Assembly: GCA_002480735.1 (NCBI GenBank)
Contig: DLCS01000285.1
Coordinates: 1-16,198 of the forward strand
Direction: 5' to 3'
Source of the DNA: Bacillaceae bacterium UBA7792
GTDB taxonomy: Bacteria; Bacillota; Bacilli; Bacillales; Cytobacillaceae
DNA: 16,198 nt
This document shows, piece by piece, positions 1-6,627 of this stretch (position 1 is its first letter; every line of letters starts with the position of its first letter). Position numbers and translations under genes: made by a program. Below the pieces are notes generated by a model, which saw nothing but the letters and a program-made list of their open reading frames with translations, was not told the DNA's origin and made no database searches.

Positions 1-3
1 CAT
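1..3 (-). CDS. spoIIIAH: Possible spoIIIAH start codon (gene runs off the left edge)
   Basis: The first three bases read ATG on the minus strand, 52 nt downstream of the spoIIIAG stop. In B. subtilis spoIIIAH is the last gene of the operon and follows spoIIIAG directly. Only the start codon is visible, and I see no strong Shine-Dalgarno sequence in front of it, so this rests on gene order alone. Confidence 0.3.
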
Positions 4-55
4 ATTACCGCAGGACTTTTAATTTGATTTATTTAAACCGCCGCGAATGCGAATT

Positions 56-697
56 TTATTTTTTCGGCATGACGGATACACGATGACTTGGAACATCCAA
101 TAGCTTCGTGACAGACTCAATAATCCATTTCTTAACTTGAATATTATCAGCTCCTTTTGCGACGACGAGTACTCCTCTAATTTCTGGCTTTTTCGTTTCA
201 AGCACGATTGGAACTTCTTTTTCTCCATCACGGATAATGACGATTTGATGATCCTGTGACTGATCGTCAACCTTTCTCTCTCCACCTTCTCGGTCTTTTT
301 CATTTGTTGTTTGTGAACGAAGAACAGAATTTTTCTCCAATACTCGTTTTTCTGTTGCATCGACATTCACGACGACCATCACATCGCTGACGCCAGCTAT
401 TCCCTCAAGGGCTTCCTTTAGCTGATTCTCATAACGTCTTTCATATTCAGCAATCATTTCATTACCTGTGGCCGTTTTCTTACCGAAGACTTCAACGTCC
501 TCTTCTGTTTCCTTAGCATTTGACATCACCGAAGTGCTTGATTCCGGCTTTTTATCCCCTGATAGCATATTGCCAATGATCATGACAACGGCTCCAAGCA
601 AAAGAACAATCACTAAGTAGGGATATTTCTTGTCTCCACTTTCTTCCTTTGAAAATAGCTTTTTCAGCCATGATATCGGTCCCTTGTCCTTCTCCAT
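56..697 (-). CDS. spoIIIAG: Stage III sporulation protein SpoIIIAG
   Basis: A 213-residue protein of the SpoIIIA channel, which links mother cell and engulfed forespore. It has a charged cytoplasmic start, one membrane segment at about residues 27-46, a charged linker, and a C-terminal domain (about 85-213) of the ring-building (EscJ/PrgK-like) type known for SpoIIIAG. The segment with GIAGVSDVMVVVNVD fits that ring fold. ATG is preceded by a G-rich Shine-Dalgarno (AGAAGGGGGGAG) lying inside the 3' end of spoIIIAF; the gap between the two genes is 4 nt, so they are probably translationally coupled. The length matches the family, and position in the operon makes the call firm. Confidence 0.93.
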   Translation of the reverse strand: MEKDKGPISWLKKLFSKEESGDKKYPYLVIVLLLGAVVMIIGNMLSGDKKPESSTSVMSNAKETEEDVEVFGKKTATGNEMIAEYERRYENQLKEALEGIAGVSDVMVVVNVDATEKRVLEKNSVLRSQTTNEKDREGGERKVDDQSQDHQIVIIRDGEKEVPIVLETKKPEIRGVLVVAKGADNIQVKKWIIESVTKLLDVPSHRVSVMPKK

Positions 698-701
698 TTC
701 G

Positions 702-1319
702 CTATCTGCTCCCCCCTTCTACGACGATTTGAATCTTTTCTTCTTCTACATCCCATTTTTCAGATAAGAGTGATGCGATCCTTTTGCTTTCCTTTGCTTG
801 TTGCACCGATGGAGGAGGTTCATTTGTATTAATCTCTACTTTCTTTACGACCTCGACTGCCTGAGCCTCAGCTTCATGCTGGCCCAGCCGGACGATAACC
901 GATTGCAAGCTCTCCAAAAAATCGCCAGGGCTGTTCTCATCCACCATGAATTCAATGTCCGTTATCACGTATCCGTACTGCTCCATCAACTCCTCTTCTA
1001 CGTTCGCTTCAAGTTGGACAGCCGTTTCTTCTAAAATATATGCACGAGTGGAGGCTTGTATTTCTTTTTTATGCAAATCTATTAAATTTTCCATTTTATC
1101 CTCACCCTTTGTTTGCATAGCTGGGATCGAGGCGAGTGCAGATTCGAGATCATTGGATAATAGTTTCAAAATGGGAGATAAGATGATCGCGATTAACAAC
1201 AAGCCTGCCACCATCTTCGTGTATTTTTGCATGCTCGTATTCGGCAGAAGTAAATCAATTATCGTGGCGATGAGGACAAATATGATAATATTCGTAACCC
1301 ATTCTGTAATAAAATCCAT
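702..1319 (-). CDS. spoIIIAF: Stage III sporulation protein SpoIIIAF
   Basis: A 205-residue membrane protein of the SpoIIIA complex. Two N-terminal hydrophobic segments (about 6-25 and 33-54) flank the motif LLPNTSMQKYTKMV, and a soluble C-terminal domain (about 100-205) is of the SpoIIIAF/AG ring-building type. I place the start at ATG 1319: an ATG two codons upstream abuts the GGGGG Shine-Dalgarno with no spacing, whereas 1319 has about 6 nt. The Shine-Dalgarno overlaps the spoIIIAE stop codon (TAGGGGG), which suggests coupling. Confidence 0.93.
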   Translation of the reverse strand: MDFITEWVTNIIIFVLIATIIDLLLPNTSMQKYTKMVAGLLLIAIILSPILKLLSNDLESALASIPAMQTKGEDKMENLIDLHKKEIQASTRAYILEETAVQLEANVEEELMEQYGYVITDIEFMVDENSPGDFLESLQSVIVRLGQHEAEAQAVEVVKKVEINTNEPPPSVQQAKESKRIASLLSEKWDVEEEKIQIVVEGGSR

Positions 1320-1329
1320 ACTCATCCCC

Positions 1330-2526
1330 CTATCGAACCATTAATGTTAAGTTGCCCGAGGCAATCACGACCGTAAGGCTAAGAAAGAACATGAGTGAAA
1401 CAATGGCTAGCGCAGCAAAAACATAGATGATGCTCTTACTGATTACATCAAGGCACTTAATAATTGGCCCTCCTCCAAGCGGCTGCAAGATGGCTGCAGC
1501 AAATTTATAGATGAAGGAAATCATCAGAATTTTTAACGCTGGAAAAGCAACAATCAAGAGCAGGATTGCTACTCCCGCAATTCCTACTGTGTTTTTTAGA
1601 AGGACGGATGCACTGATGACTGTGTCCGTAGCATCAGTAAACATTCTGCCGATGACAGGGATGAAATTTCCCGTCAAGAACTTTGCGGTACGAATCGTGA
1701 CCCCATCTGTAATCGCTGCTGAAGCCCCTTGCACAGAAATGACTCCAAGAAAGACTGTTAAAAATAATCCTAAGAGGCCAATGCTCCAATTCCGCAGCAG
1801 ATTTCCCAGTTGAGTTACTTTGTAATGCTCGGTTAATGTGCTGACAATGTTTAATATGGCCGAGAGGAAAAGCAAGGGTAGCACGATGTACTGGATAAAG
1901 GTTCCACTCATATTCATTAAGAACAGTATAACCGGATGGAAAAACGCTGCCGAGATTAACCCCCCCGAGCTTGCAATTAACGCAAGAAGAAGCGGAATTA
2001 AAGCGATGATGAATGAGGTCATCGTCTGAATCGCCTCAGTTGCATATTGGATGGCAACATGGAAGCTATTCAAAGCGATGATGATAAGCACCATGAACAC
2101 AATCGAATAGGCAACTTTGCTGACTGTGCTTTTTTCAAAGGAATTTTGAAGAGTCTGTAGGAACATGGAGAAAATAGTCAGCATGATCAAGGAGCCAAGC
2201 AGCTTTCCATTGACGATGAATTCATGAAATAGATATTTCAGAAATCCGAAAAACCATTCCTTAAGAGAAAACTCTTTCTCCCCTTTGATAAAATCGTATA
2301 AACTTCCCTTTTGGCTTTCCGGGAGAAAACCACCATAATTTTGCAAAATATCCTCCCAATACCCTTTTAACTCATCTAAATTTAGGGTCTCGAGCTGTGT
2401 ATCGACCAGTTCCTGAGGATTCAATCCTTCATTGCTCGTTTCCTCAGCCCCTGCTTGTCCACCTGGAATGATGAGAAAAACTACAAATAAAAAAACCAAT
2501 GATAATACCTGCGTCCATTGCTTCAT
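1330..2526 (-). CDS. spoIIIAE: Stage III sporulation protein SpoIIIAE
   Basis: A polytopic membrane protein of 398 residues, close to the known length of about 399. It starts with a signal-like peptide (hydrophobic core at about 8-22, possible cleavage after GGQAGA), then an extracytoplasmic region of about 70 residues, then a series of hydrophobic segments from about residue 105 to the C terminus. In the SpoIIIA complex it is an inner-membrane channel component thought to work with AB, AC and AD. ATG 2526 is chosen because AGGTG lies 6 nt upstream; an in-frame GTG at 2535 overlaps that Shine-Dalgarno. It is separated from spoIIIAD by about 20 nt. Confidence 0.94.
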   Translation of the reverse strand: MKQWTQVLSLVFLFVVFLIIPGGQAGAEETSNEGLNPQELVDTQLETLNLDELKGYWEDILQNYGGFLPESQKGSLYDFIKGEKEFSLKEWFFGFLKYLFHEFIVNGKLLGSLIMLTIFSMFLQTLQNSFEKSTVSKVAYSIVFMVLIIIALNSFHVAIQYATEAIQTMTSFIIALIPLLLALIASSGGLISAAFFHPVILFLMNMSGTFIQYIVLPLLFLSAILNIVSTLTEHYKVTQLGNLLRNWSIGLLGLFLTVFLGVISVQGASAAITDGVTIRTAKFLTGNFIPVIGRMFTDATDTVISASVLLKNTVGIAGVAILLLIVAFPALKILMISFIYKFAAAILQPLGGGPIIKCLDVISKSIIYVFAALAIVSLMFFLSLTVVIASGNLTLMVR

Positions 2527-2547
2527 CCTTTTCACCTGCTTAGAAAA

Positions 2548-2937
2548 TTAACTTGGGATTAGTTGAATGATCGTTTCAATTAGTACGGTTAATATTGGGA
2601 TAGCCATGGCAAGAATCAATATTTTTCCAGCAAGCTCAATTTTTGAAGCGATAGCCCCTTGACCAGCATCCTTTGTAATTTGCGAGGCAAACTCTGCGAT
2701 ATAGGCTATACCAATGATTTTGAGAATCGTTTCGACATAAATGATATTGATCTTTGCATTGATCGCTATCACTTCCAGCATGTGAATCACGGCATAAATT
2801 TGGTCAATTAGAAACAGGAAAATGGAACAGCCGACAAAAACAATTAGCAAGAAGGCGAAATTTGGCTTCTGTTCCTTGACAATAAGAGCAAGGAACGTAG
2901 ACACAAGTGCAATTCCTACAATTTGGATGATCTCAAT
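2548..2937 (-). CDS. spoIIIAD: Stage III sporulation protein SpoIIIAD, start codon unusual
   Basis: A small membrane protein of about 129-131 residues with three to four hydrophobic segments and the very conserved core around KDAGQGAIASKIELAGKIL. The family member in B. subtilis is about 133 residues. No ATG, GTG or TTG exists at the expected start. After the spoIIIAC stop (2951-2953) comes GGAGGGC, then TTA GAG ATT GAG. The position matching the usual first residue is TTA (2941-2943). ATT at 2935-2937 lies 7 nt past the Shine-Dalgarno and is the best candidate by spacing; AUU is known as a rare start in infC. The in-frame ATG at 3075 would overlap nearly all of spoIIIAC and is unlikely. The gene is certain; its start is not. 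Confidence 0.88.
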   Translation of the reverse strand: MEIIQIVGIALVSTFLALIVKEQKPNFAFLLIVFVGCSIFLFLIDQIYAVIHMLEVIAINAKINIIYVETILKIIGIAYIAEFASQITKDAGQGAIASKIELAGKILILAMAIPILTVLIETIIQLIPS

Positions 2938-2950
2938 CTCTAAGCCCTCC

Positions 2951-3157
2951 CTACCCTTGGAACAAAAATACTGACTTAATCTTCTGGAATAAATCATCGA
3001 CAATCGACGCAACCATAAATAAGATATAAATGAATCCAAACAATGTAACCCACTGGGCATATTCCTTTTTTCCAACCTGATCTAGAATGGTATGTAGGAA
3101 GGCGACTACAATTCCAACTCCAGCAATTTTAAAGATGATGTCTACTTCTAAACCCAT
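2951..3157 (-). CDS. spoIIIAC: Stage III sporulation protein SpoIIIAC
   Basis: A 68-residue membrane protein with two hydrophobic segments (about 5-25 and 36-56), the same length as the B. subtilis protein. It is a membrane component of the SpoIIIA channel and is sequence-related to SpoIIIAD, the next gene. ATG is preceded by AGGAGG at good spacing. There are 47 nt between this gene and spoIIIAB, the largest gap among the adjacent genes from AA to AG. Confidence 0.93.
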   Translation of the reverse strand: MGLEVDIIFKIAGVGIVVAFLHTILDQVGKKEYAQWVTLFGFIYILFMVASIVDDLFQKIKSVFLFQG

Positions 3158-3204
3158 GAATTTTCCTCCTAAGTGCTAATATGTCCCAGCAATTATCTAA
3201 TTGA

Positions 3205-3720
3205 TTACATTAAGAGTATGACGAGCAATAATCCCGAAAGGAACCCCAGGCTTTTGACCATTTTTTCGTATGTTGCCTGCCTTTCGTATGCATCTGCCTC
3301 TTCTCGCTCAAGATGGGTTAAGGCCAGCTGAATCTGCTTTTGTTGTGAAAAGCGGTCATGACGGCCGAGGGTTTCCCCAAATTGCCTCATGATTTCATAC
3401 TCGCCCTTTTTTAATGCAGTCAGCTTCCAAATTTCTTGTAAGCTTTCCTCCCAGGCCTCTTTCACCGTTGTTTCCGAATGGGTTAGTTTTTCAGTGAATG
3501 CCTCAAAAAATAACGATATCGGCTTTGTCATTTGAACAGACAAGCGTCTTGATGCCTCATGCAATGGGGTATGTCCAAACATGATCTCTGCCTCCAAAGA
3601 CTGTAAGGCTGATTTCAATAAACGAAGCTGTCTCGGCCTTTCATTAAAATGTCTTGATGCTTCAAATCCCGTCCAGGTGGTTGCGATGATGATGATCACC
3701 GCCCCGACAATTTTCACCAT
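3205..3720 (-). CDS. spoIIIAB: Stage III sporulation protein SpoIIIAB
   Basis: A 171-residue protein with an N-terminal hydrophobic anchor (about 3-16), a helical, charged middle (about 25-150), and a C-terminal hydrophobic segment (GFLSGLLLVILLM). The arrangement fits the SpoIIIAB family, related to GspF-like membrane platforms. Its ATG follows immediately after the spoIIIAA stop codon (TAGATG), with no strong Shine-Dalgarno of its own, so translation is probably coupled to spoIIIAA. Confidence 0.93.
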   Translation of the reverse strand: MVKIVGAVIIIIATTWTGFEASRHFNERPRQLRLLKSALQSLEAEIMFGHTPLHEASRRLSVQMTKPISLFFEAFTEKLTHSETTVKEAWEESLQEIWKLTALKKGEYEIMRQFGETLGRHDRFSQQKQIQLALTHLEREEADAYERQATYEKMVKSLGFLSGLLLVILLM

Positions 3721-4638
3721 CTATGTCACTCTCACTTTTTCAACAATTTCTAGACCATTTTCATTCTTAATGGAGGAGATCGTTCCGGGCCCTTTCGCAC
3801 GATTTAATTCAATAAACCGCTTGAAAATTTTCATTTCGATGAGCGGCTTTAAGATGGGACGATTCTTCACTTCTTCAAAGGAGTTGCCATGGGTGGTCAT
3901 AAATAGCGTAATCCCCGCATGAATCGCCTCCATAATCGCATCGCAATCCTCTTTTCTACCAATTTCATCGACAACAAGAATATCTGGACTCATGGAGCGA
4001 ATCATCATCATCATTCCTTCTGCCTTCGGACATGCATCCAATACATCGACACGTGGACCAAAGGTTAACTGTGGAACCCCATTGACACTCCCAGCAATTT
4101 CTGACCTCTCATCAACGATTCCGACTTTTAGTGGCAAAAAGCTGGAGCTCCCACCAGAGATAATCCTCGCAAAATCCCTAAGAAGTGTAGTTTTGCCCGT
4201 TTGTGGCGGACCAATGATCATCGTGTGAAGCCATCCATCCTCAAATATGAATGGCGTTAAGGACTCCGCAATTCCCATTTTTTCTCTAGCAATCCGAATG
4301 TTGAAGGAAGCAATGTCTCTGATTGCCTTAACGGCACCATTTTCCAAGATGACCTTTCCAGCAAGTCCAACACGATGACCTCCCGAGATCGTAATATAGC
4401 CTCTTTTAAGCTCCTCTTCCAATGTATAGATCGAAAAATGACTAAGCTTATTTAAGATCTGAACACAATCCTCTTCCTTAACAACATAGGGCAAGAACTG
4501 TGGACTCCCTTGAATGGCTACTTCAATCGGTCGATTCGTTCGAATCCGAATTTCTTCTATAGCATGGAGTTGTTGTGGAGGCAGCTGGCTCAATATTTCA
4601 ACAATACGGATTGGCAACATTTCTATAACTCGTTCCAA
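3721..4638 (-). CDS. spoIIIAA: Stage III sporulation protein SpoIIIAA, ATPase
   Basis: The ATPase of the SpoIIIA complex, 305 residues (about 307 in B. subtilis), first gene of the operon. It is a RecA-fold secretion-type ATPase: Walker A GPPQTGKT at about 143-150 and Walker B ILVVDEIGR with the acidic pair at about 224-225. A segment with TISGGHRVGLAG at about 83-94 is typical of the family. The start is taken as TTG 4638 because AAGGAGG lies 9 nt upstream; a TTG at 4659 lies upstream of that Shine-Dalgarno and cannot use it. A sigma-E type promoter lies about 50 nt upstream. Confidence 0.94.
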   Translation of the reverse strand: MERVIEMLPIRIVEILSQLPPQQLHAIEEIRIRTNRPIEVAIQGSPQFLPYVVKEEDCVQILNKLSHFSIYTLEEELKRGYITISGGHRVGLAGKVILENGAVKAIRDIASFNIRIAREKMGIAESLTPFIFEDGWLHTMIIGPPQTGKTTLLRDFARIISGGSSSFLPLKVGIVDERSEIAGSVNGVPQLTFGPRVDVLDACPKAEGMMMMIRSMSPDILVVDEIGRKEDCDAIMEAIHAGITLFMTTHGNSFEEVKNRPILKPLIEMKIFKRFIELNRAKGPGTISSIKNENGLEIVEKVRVT

Positions 4639-4689
4639 AATGAAATTCCTCCTTAACAAGCGAAGAGTCTACCTACTTGGCCTACTAAA

Positions 4690-4718
4690 AATGTATGCCT
4701 GCTTGGACACTTTATGAC
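4690..4718 (-). promoter_or_regulatory. Sigma-E type promoter of the spoIIIA operon
   Basis: Read on the minus strand, GTCATAAA (4718-4711) and CATACATT (4697-4690) are 13 nt apart. They match the sigma-E consensus elements (about GTCATATT and CATACA-T) closely. The spoIIIA operon is known to be sigma-E dependent in B. subtilis, and this site ends about 50 nt before the spoIIIAA start codon. It overlaps the region just upstream of the divergent SIMPL gene. Confidence 0.8.
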
Positions 4719-4821
4719 TATGTTCCAAAGAAAGGAGGCTTCCTATAAAGAAAAATTAAGCAGCCACCTCTTTTGTTTCATAAAATGGAATAAATTCATG
4801 AGAAAAATGGGGGAAAATACG

Positions 4822-5502
4822 ATGTACCATCATTCATATCGTTATCAAATGAATCCAAGTGTGAGAGCGCAAAAAGGGGAAATCCATGTCACTGGAGAGG
4901 GGAGTGTTTCCCTACAGCCAACGATCGCTAACGTCTGGGTCGGGGTAGAAACAGAGGATGTAGAGTTAAGTAAGGCGCAAAAGAAAAATTCATCTCATAT
5001 ATCACAGATCATCCAGGCATTGACTGAGATGGGTATTCCTAAAGAATTTATCCAAACGACAAGCTTTACGATCTATCCGATGTACGATTTTGTGGACGGA
5101 AAACAAACCTTTAGGGGATATCGGGTGGAGCATATGCTACAGGTTACAATACAGGATTTAGATCGAGTTGGTGCTGTTGTCGATACAGCTGTTCAACATG
5201 GGGCGAACCGGGTTTCTAATATCTCGTTTCATTTCGCTCATCCCACAAAAGCTTATCAGGTAGCCCTGCAAAAAGCAGTGCAAAATGCCATCGAAAAAGC
5301 TGATACGATTGCACATTCATTGCAGGTTCACTTAGATAAAACACCTATTAAAATCACAGAGGAGTTCAAGTTTTCTGAAGGACCCCAGCCTTTTGTGGAT
5401 TCCCCAATGGTCAAGAGTGCGAGTACCATGCAAATTGAGCCAGGAAAACAGGAAATAAAAGCACGAATCTCAGCTGTTTTTTTGACCAACATCTCATACT
5501 AA
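4822..5502 (+). CDS. SIMPL-domain (DUF541) protein
   Basis: A 226-residue protein of the SIMPL/DUF541 family, whose biochemical role is mostly unknown. The family pattern is seen in order: GEIHVTGEGSVSLQPTIANV at about 17-36, a helical stretch with LSKAQKKNSSHISQIIQAL, then IPKEFIQTTSFTIYPMYD and YRVEHMLQVTIQDLDRVG, and a C-terminal part. No signal peptide is visible from this start, although many family members are exported. ATG 4822 is chosen because GGGGG lies about 8 nt upstream; the frame is open back to 4714 but that extension is neither conserved in style nor signal-like. The gene lies divergent from spoIIIAA, where B. subtilis has yqhV. Confidence 0.82.
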   Translation: MYHHSYRYQMNPSVRAQKGEIHVTGEGSVSLQPTIANVWVGVETEDVELSKAQKKNSSHISQIIQALTEMGIPKEFIQTTSFTIYPMYDFVDGKQTFRGYRVEHMLQVTIQDLDRVGAVVDTAVQHGANRVSNISFHFAHPTKAYQVALQKAVQNAIEKADTIAHSLQVHLDKTPIKITEEFKFSEGPQPFVDSPMVKSASTMQIEPGKQEIKARISAVFLTNISY

Positions 5503-5519
5503 AAACCATTCATTCCCAC

Positions 5520-5548
5520 TTGAGATATCGTTTCTTATCCTGTAAGAT
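5520..5548 (+). promoter_or_regulatory. Sigma-A type promoter of the structured RNA
   Basis: TTGAGA (5520-5525) and TAAGAT (5543-5548) are separated by exactly 17 bp, and TG directly precedes the -10 element. This predicts transcription from about 5555-5557, just before the structured stretch, with no open reading frame of note behind it until 5839. Confidence 0.65.
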
Positions 5549-5555
5549 AATTAAT

Positions 5556-5785
5556 AGAACGGCTGGGTTGTTCGTTTGTATATGAAGTTTCAACCTTTAA
5601 TGAGTATAAGGGAATCCAATATAAGAAGCATAGACAACAAGCCTTCCTTTCGTTAAGGACGTTGAAAAGTGGATTGCGGATACCCACCTGGGAGAGCAGG
5701 TTATGAAACTCCATAATTTCGGCGGCAACTGCGGCTTATAATTAGGAATTTAGAAAGCAATGGTCAGTAGACTGTTGCTTTTTTT
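5556..5785 (+). ncRNA. Structured small RNA, possibly 6S-like
   Basis: The stretch from the promoter to an intrinsic terminator (about 230 nt) has no convincing coding frame but strong base pairing. Bases 5581-5592 and 5704-5715 pair at 11 of 12 positions. Outside them GTTG (5567-5570) pairs with CAAC (5726-5729), enclosing a UUCG / GCGG internal loop. That same loop, between short stems at the two ends, occurs near the closing stem of E. coli 6S RNA (GAUGUUCG and GCGGCAUC, from memory). The long rod shape and about 180-nt body also fit 6S RNA, a regulator that binds RNA polymerase. Local hairpins are seen at about 5644-5660 (TCCTT/AAGGA) and 5688-5703 (ACCTG/CAGGT). Alternatively it is a leader of the 57-residue gene downstream. 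RNA: fairly sure; 6S identity: tentative. Confidence 0.55.
5754..5785 (+). terminator. Intrinsic terminator of the structured RNA
   Basis: A 10 to 12-bp stem (5754-5765 with 5770-5781, two G-U pairs) with a 4-nt AGTA loop, followed by a run of seven T. It ends the RNA before the next gene, whose Shine-Dalgarno begins about 40 nt later. Confidence 0.8.
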
Positions 5786-5838
5786 GTACATAAGGAGAGA
5801 AAATGCGTGAACAATAAAGTGGAAAGGGGTGTGTACAT

Positions 5839-6012
5839 ATGGTGAATCCAAATCGAGAAAAATTCTTGAAGGCACAAAAAGACTTTAAGGATGAATATTT
5901 AGAAGGGGCTAGAGACAACCGTACCGAAATGACCTCAGACCCAGCCTATAATAATAAAAATGATACGGACATCTCCGTTGGAGCAACAGGGAGAGAATAT
6001 CCACGAAAATAA
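5839..6012 (+). CDS. Small hydrophilic protein, 57 residues, function unknown
   Basis: A 57-residue, highly charged protein without Cys, His or Trp, beginning MVNPNREKFLKAQKDFKDEYL and ending in a Gly/Arg/Pro-containing tail. I do not recognise the family. Support for it as a gene is the AAAGGGG Shine-Dalgarno about 8 nt before the ATG and a strong terminator directly after the stop. Small hydrophilic proteins of this kind in Bacillaceae are often spore-associated, but nothing here proves that. It may be co-transcribed with the RNA upstream through read-through of that terminator. Confidence 0.65.
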   Translation: MVNPNREKFLKAQKDFKDEYLEGARDNRTEMTSDPAYNNKNDTDISVGATGREYPRK

Positions 6013-6016
6013 AATA

Positions 6017-6053
6017 ATCCCAAATGGTTTGCGCCATTTGGGATCTTTTTTTT
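6017..6053 (+). terminator. Intrinsic terminator between the 57-residue gene and efp
   Basis: A perfect 11-bp stem (6017-6027 with 6034-6044), 6-nt loop TTTGCG, then eight T on the plus strand. It serves the plus-strand small gene. Because efp converges on it from the other side, with its stop codon at 6052-6054, the hairpin may also end the papA-efp transcript, where only an interrupted T run follows. Confidence 0.88.
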
Positions 6054-6609
6054 ACGCTCTAGAAACATAAGTTCCTTCAGATGTATTGATAATTAAACGA
6101 TCGCCTTCATTGACGAAGAATGGAACTTGGACAATTAGCCCTGTTTCAAGCTTGGCTGGTTTTGAACCACCTGAAGCAGTATCACCCTTGATGCCTGGTT
6201 CCGTTTCAACAACTTCTAATTCAACCGTATTAGGCAATTCAATTCCAAGGGTTTCACTTTGGAACATCATAATATGAACTTCCATATTTTCCTTCAAATA
6301 ATTCAATTCTTCTTCAATCGCACTTGTTGGCAATTCAATTTGATCGTAGGATTCATTATCCATGAATACATGCTGATCACCATTTGCATATAAATACTGC
6401 ATTTTACGATTGTCAATTTGTGCTTTAGCCACTTTCTCGCCTGCACGGAATGTTTTTTCTTGAACAGCGCCGGTACGAAGATTACGAAGCTTTGAACGAA
6501 CGAAGGCAGCACCTTTACCTGGCTTCACGTGTTGGAAATCCATCACGCGCCAAAGTCCTCCATCCACTTCGATTGTTAGGCCTGTACGAAAATCGTTTAC
6601 AGAAATCAT
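6052..6609 (-). CDS. efp: Elongation factor P
   Basis: A 185-residue EF-P, the usual length. EF-P enters the ribosome between P and E sites and helps form peptide bonds at proline stretches. Three domains are seen: an N-terminal KOW-like domain (about 1-63), a middle OB domain (about 64-128) and a C-terminal OB domain (about 129-185). The tip loop reads [14 protein letters not shown] with Lys32, the residue that is modified in B. subtilis (5-aminopentanol group). The start is ATG with AGGAGG upstream. It follows the peptidase gene by 18 nt in the same direction, the same pairing as yqhT-efp in B. subtilis. Confidence 0.97.
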   Translation of the reverse strand: MISVNDFRTGLTIEVDGGLWRVMDFQHVKPGKGAAFVRSKLRNLRTGAVQEKTFRAGEKVAKAQIDNRKMQYLYANGDQHVFMDNESYDQIELPTSAIEEELNYLKENMEVHIMMFQSETLGIELPNTVELEVVETEPGIKGDTASGGSKPAKLETGLIVQVPFFVNEGDRLIINTSEGTYVSRA

Positions 6610-6627
6610 CCAAAATCCTCCTAAAAT

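Noticed and set aside
19..366. 115-codon open frame on the minus strand
   Set aside because: It is a shadow of spoIIIAG in another frame; the composition is not protein-like and it has no ribosome site.
2548..3075. 175-residue version of SpoIIIAD starting at 3075
   Set aside because: The extra N terminus overlaps most of spoIIIAC in another frame and is unlike the family; SpoIIIAD is about 130 residues.
5556..5785. Riboswitch (cobalamin, T-box, SAM, THF, ZTP, glycine) for the downstream gene
   Set aside because: I looked for their core strings and found none. AAGGGAATCC resembles part of the cobalamin class, but the GCCACTG-type box is absent.
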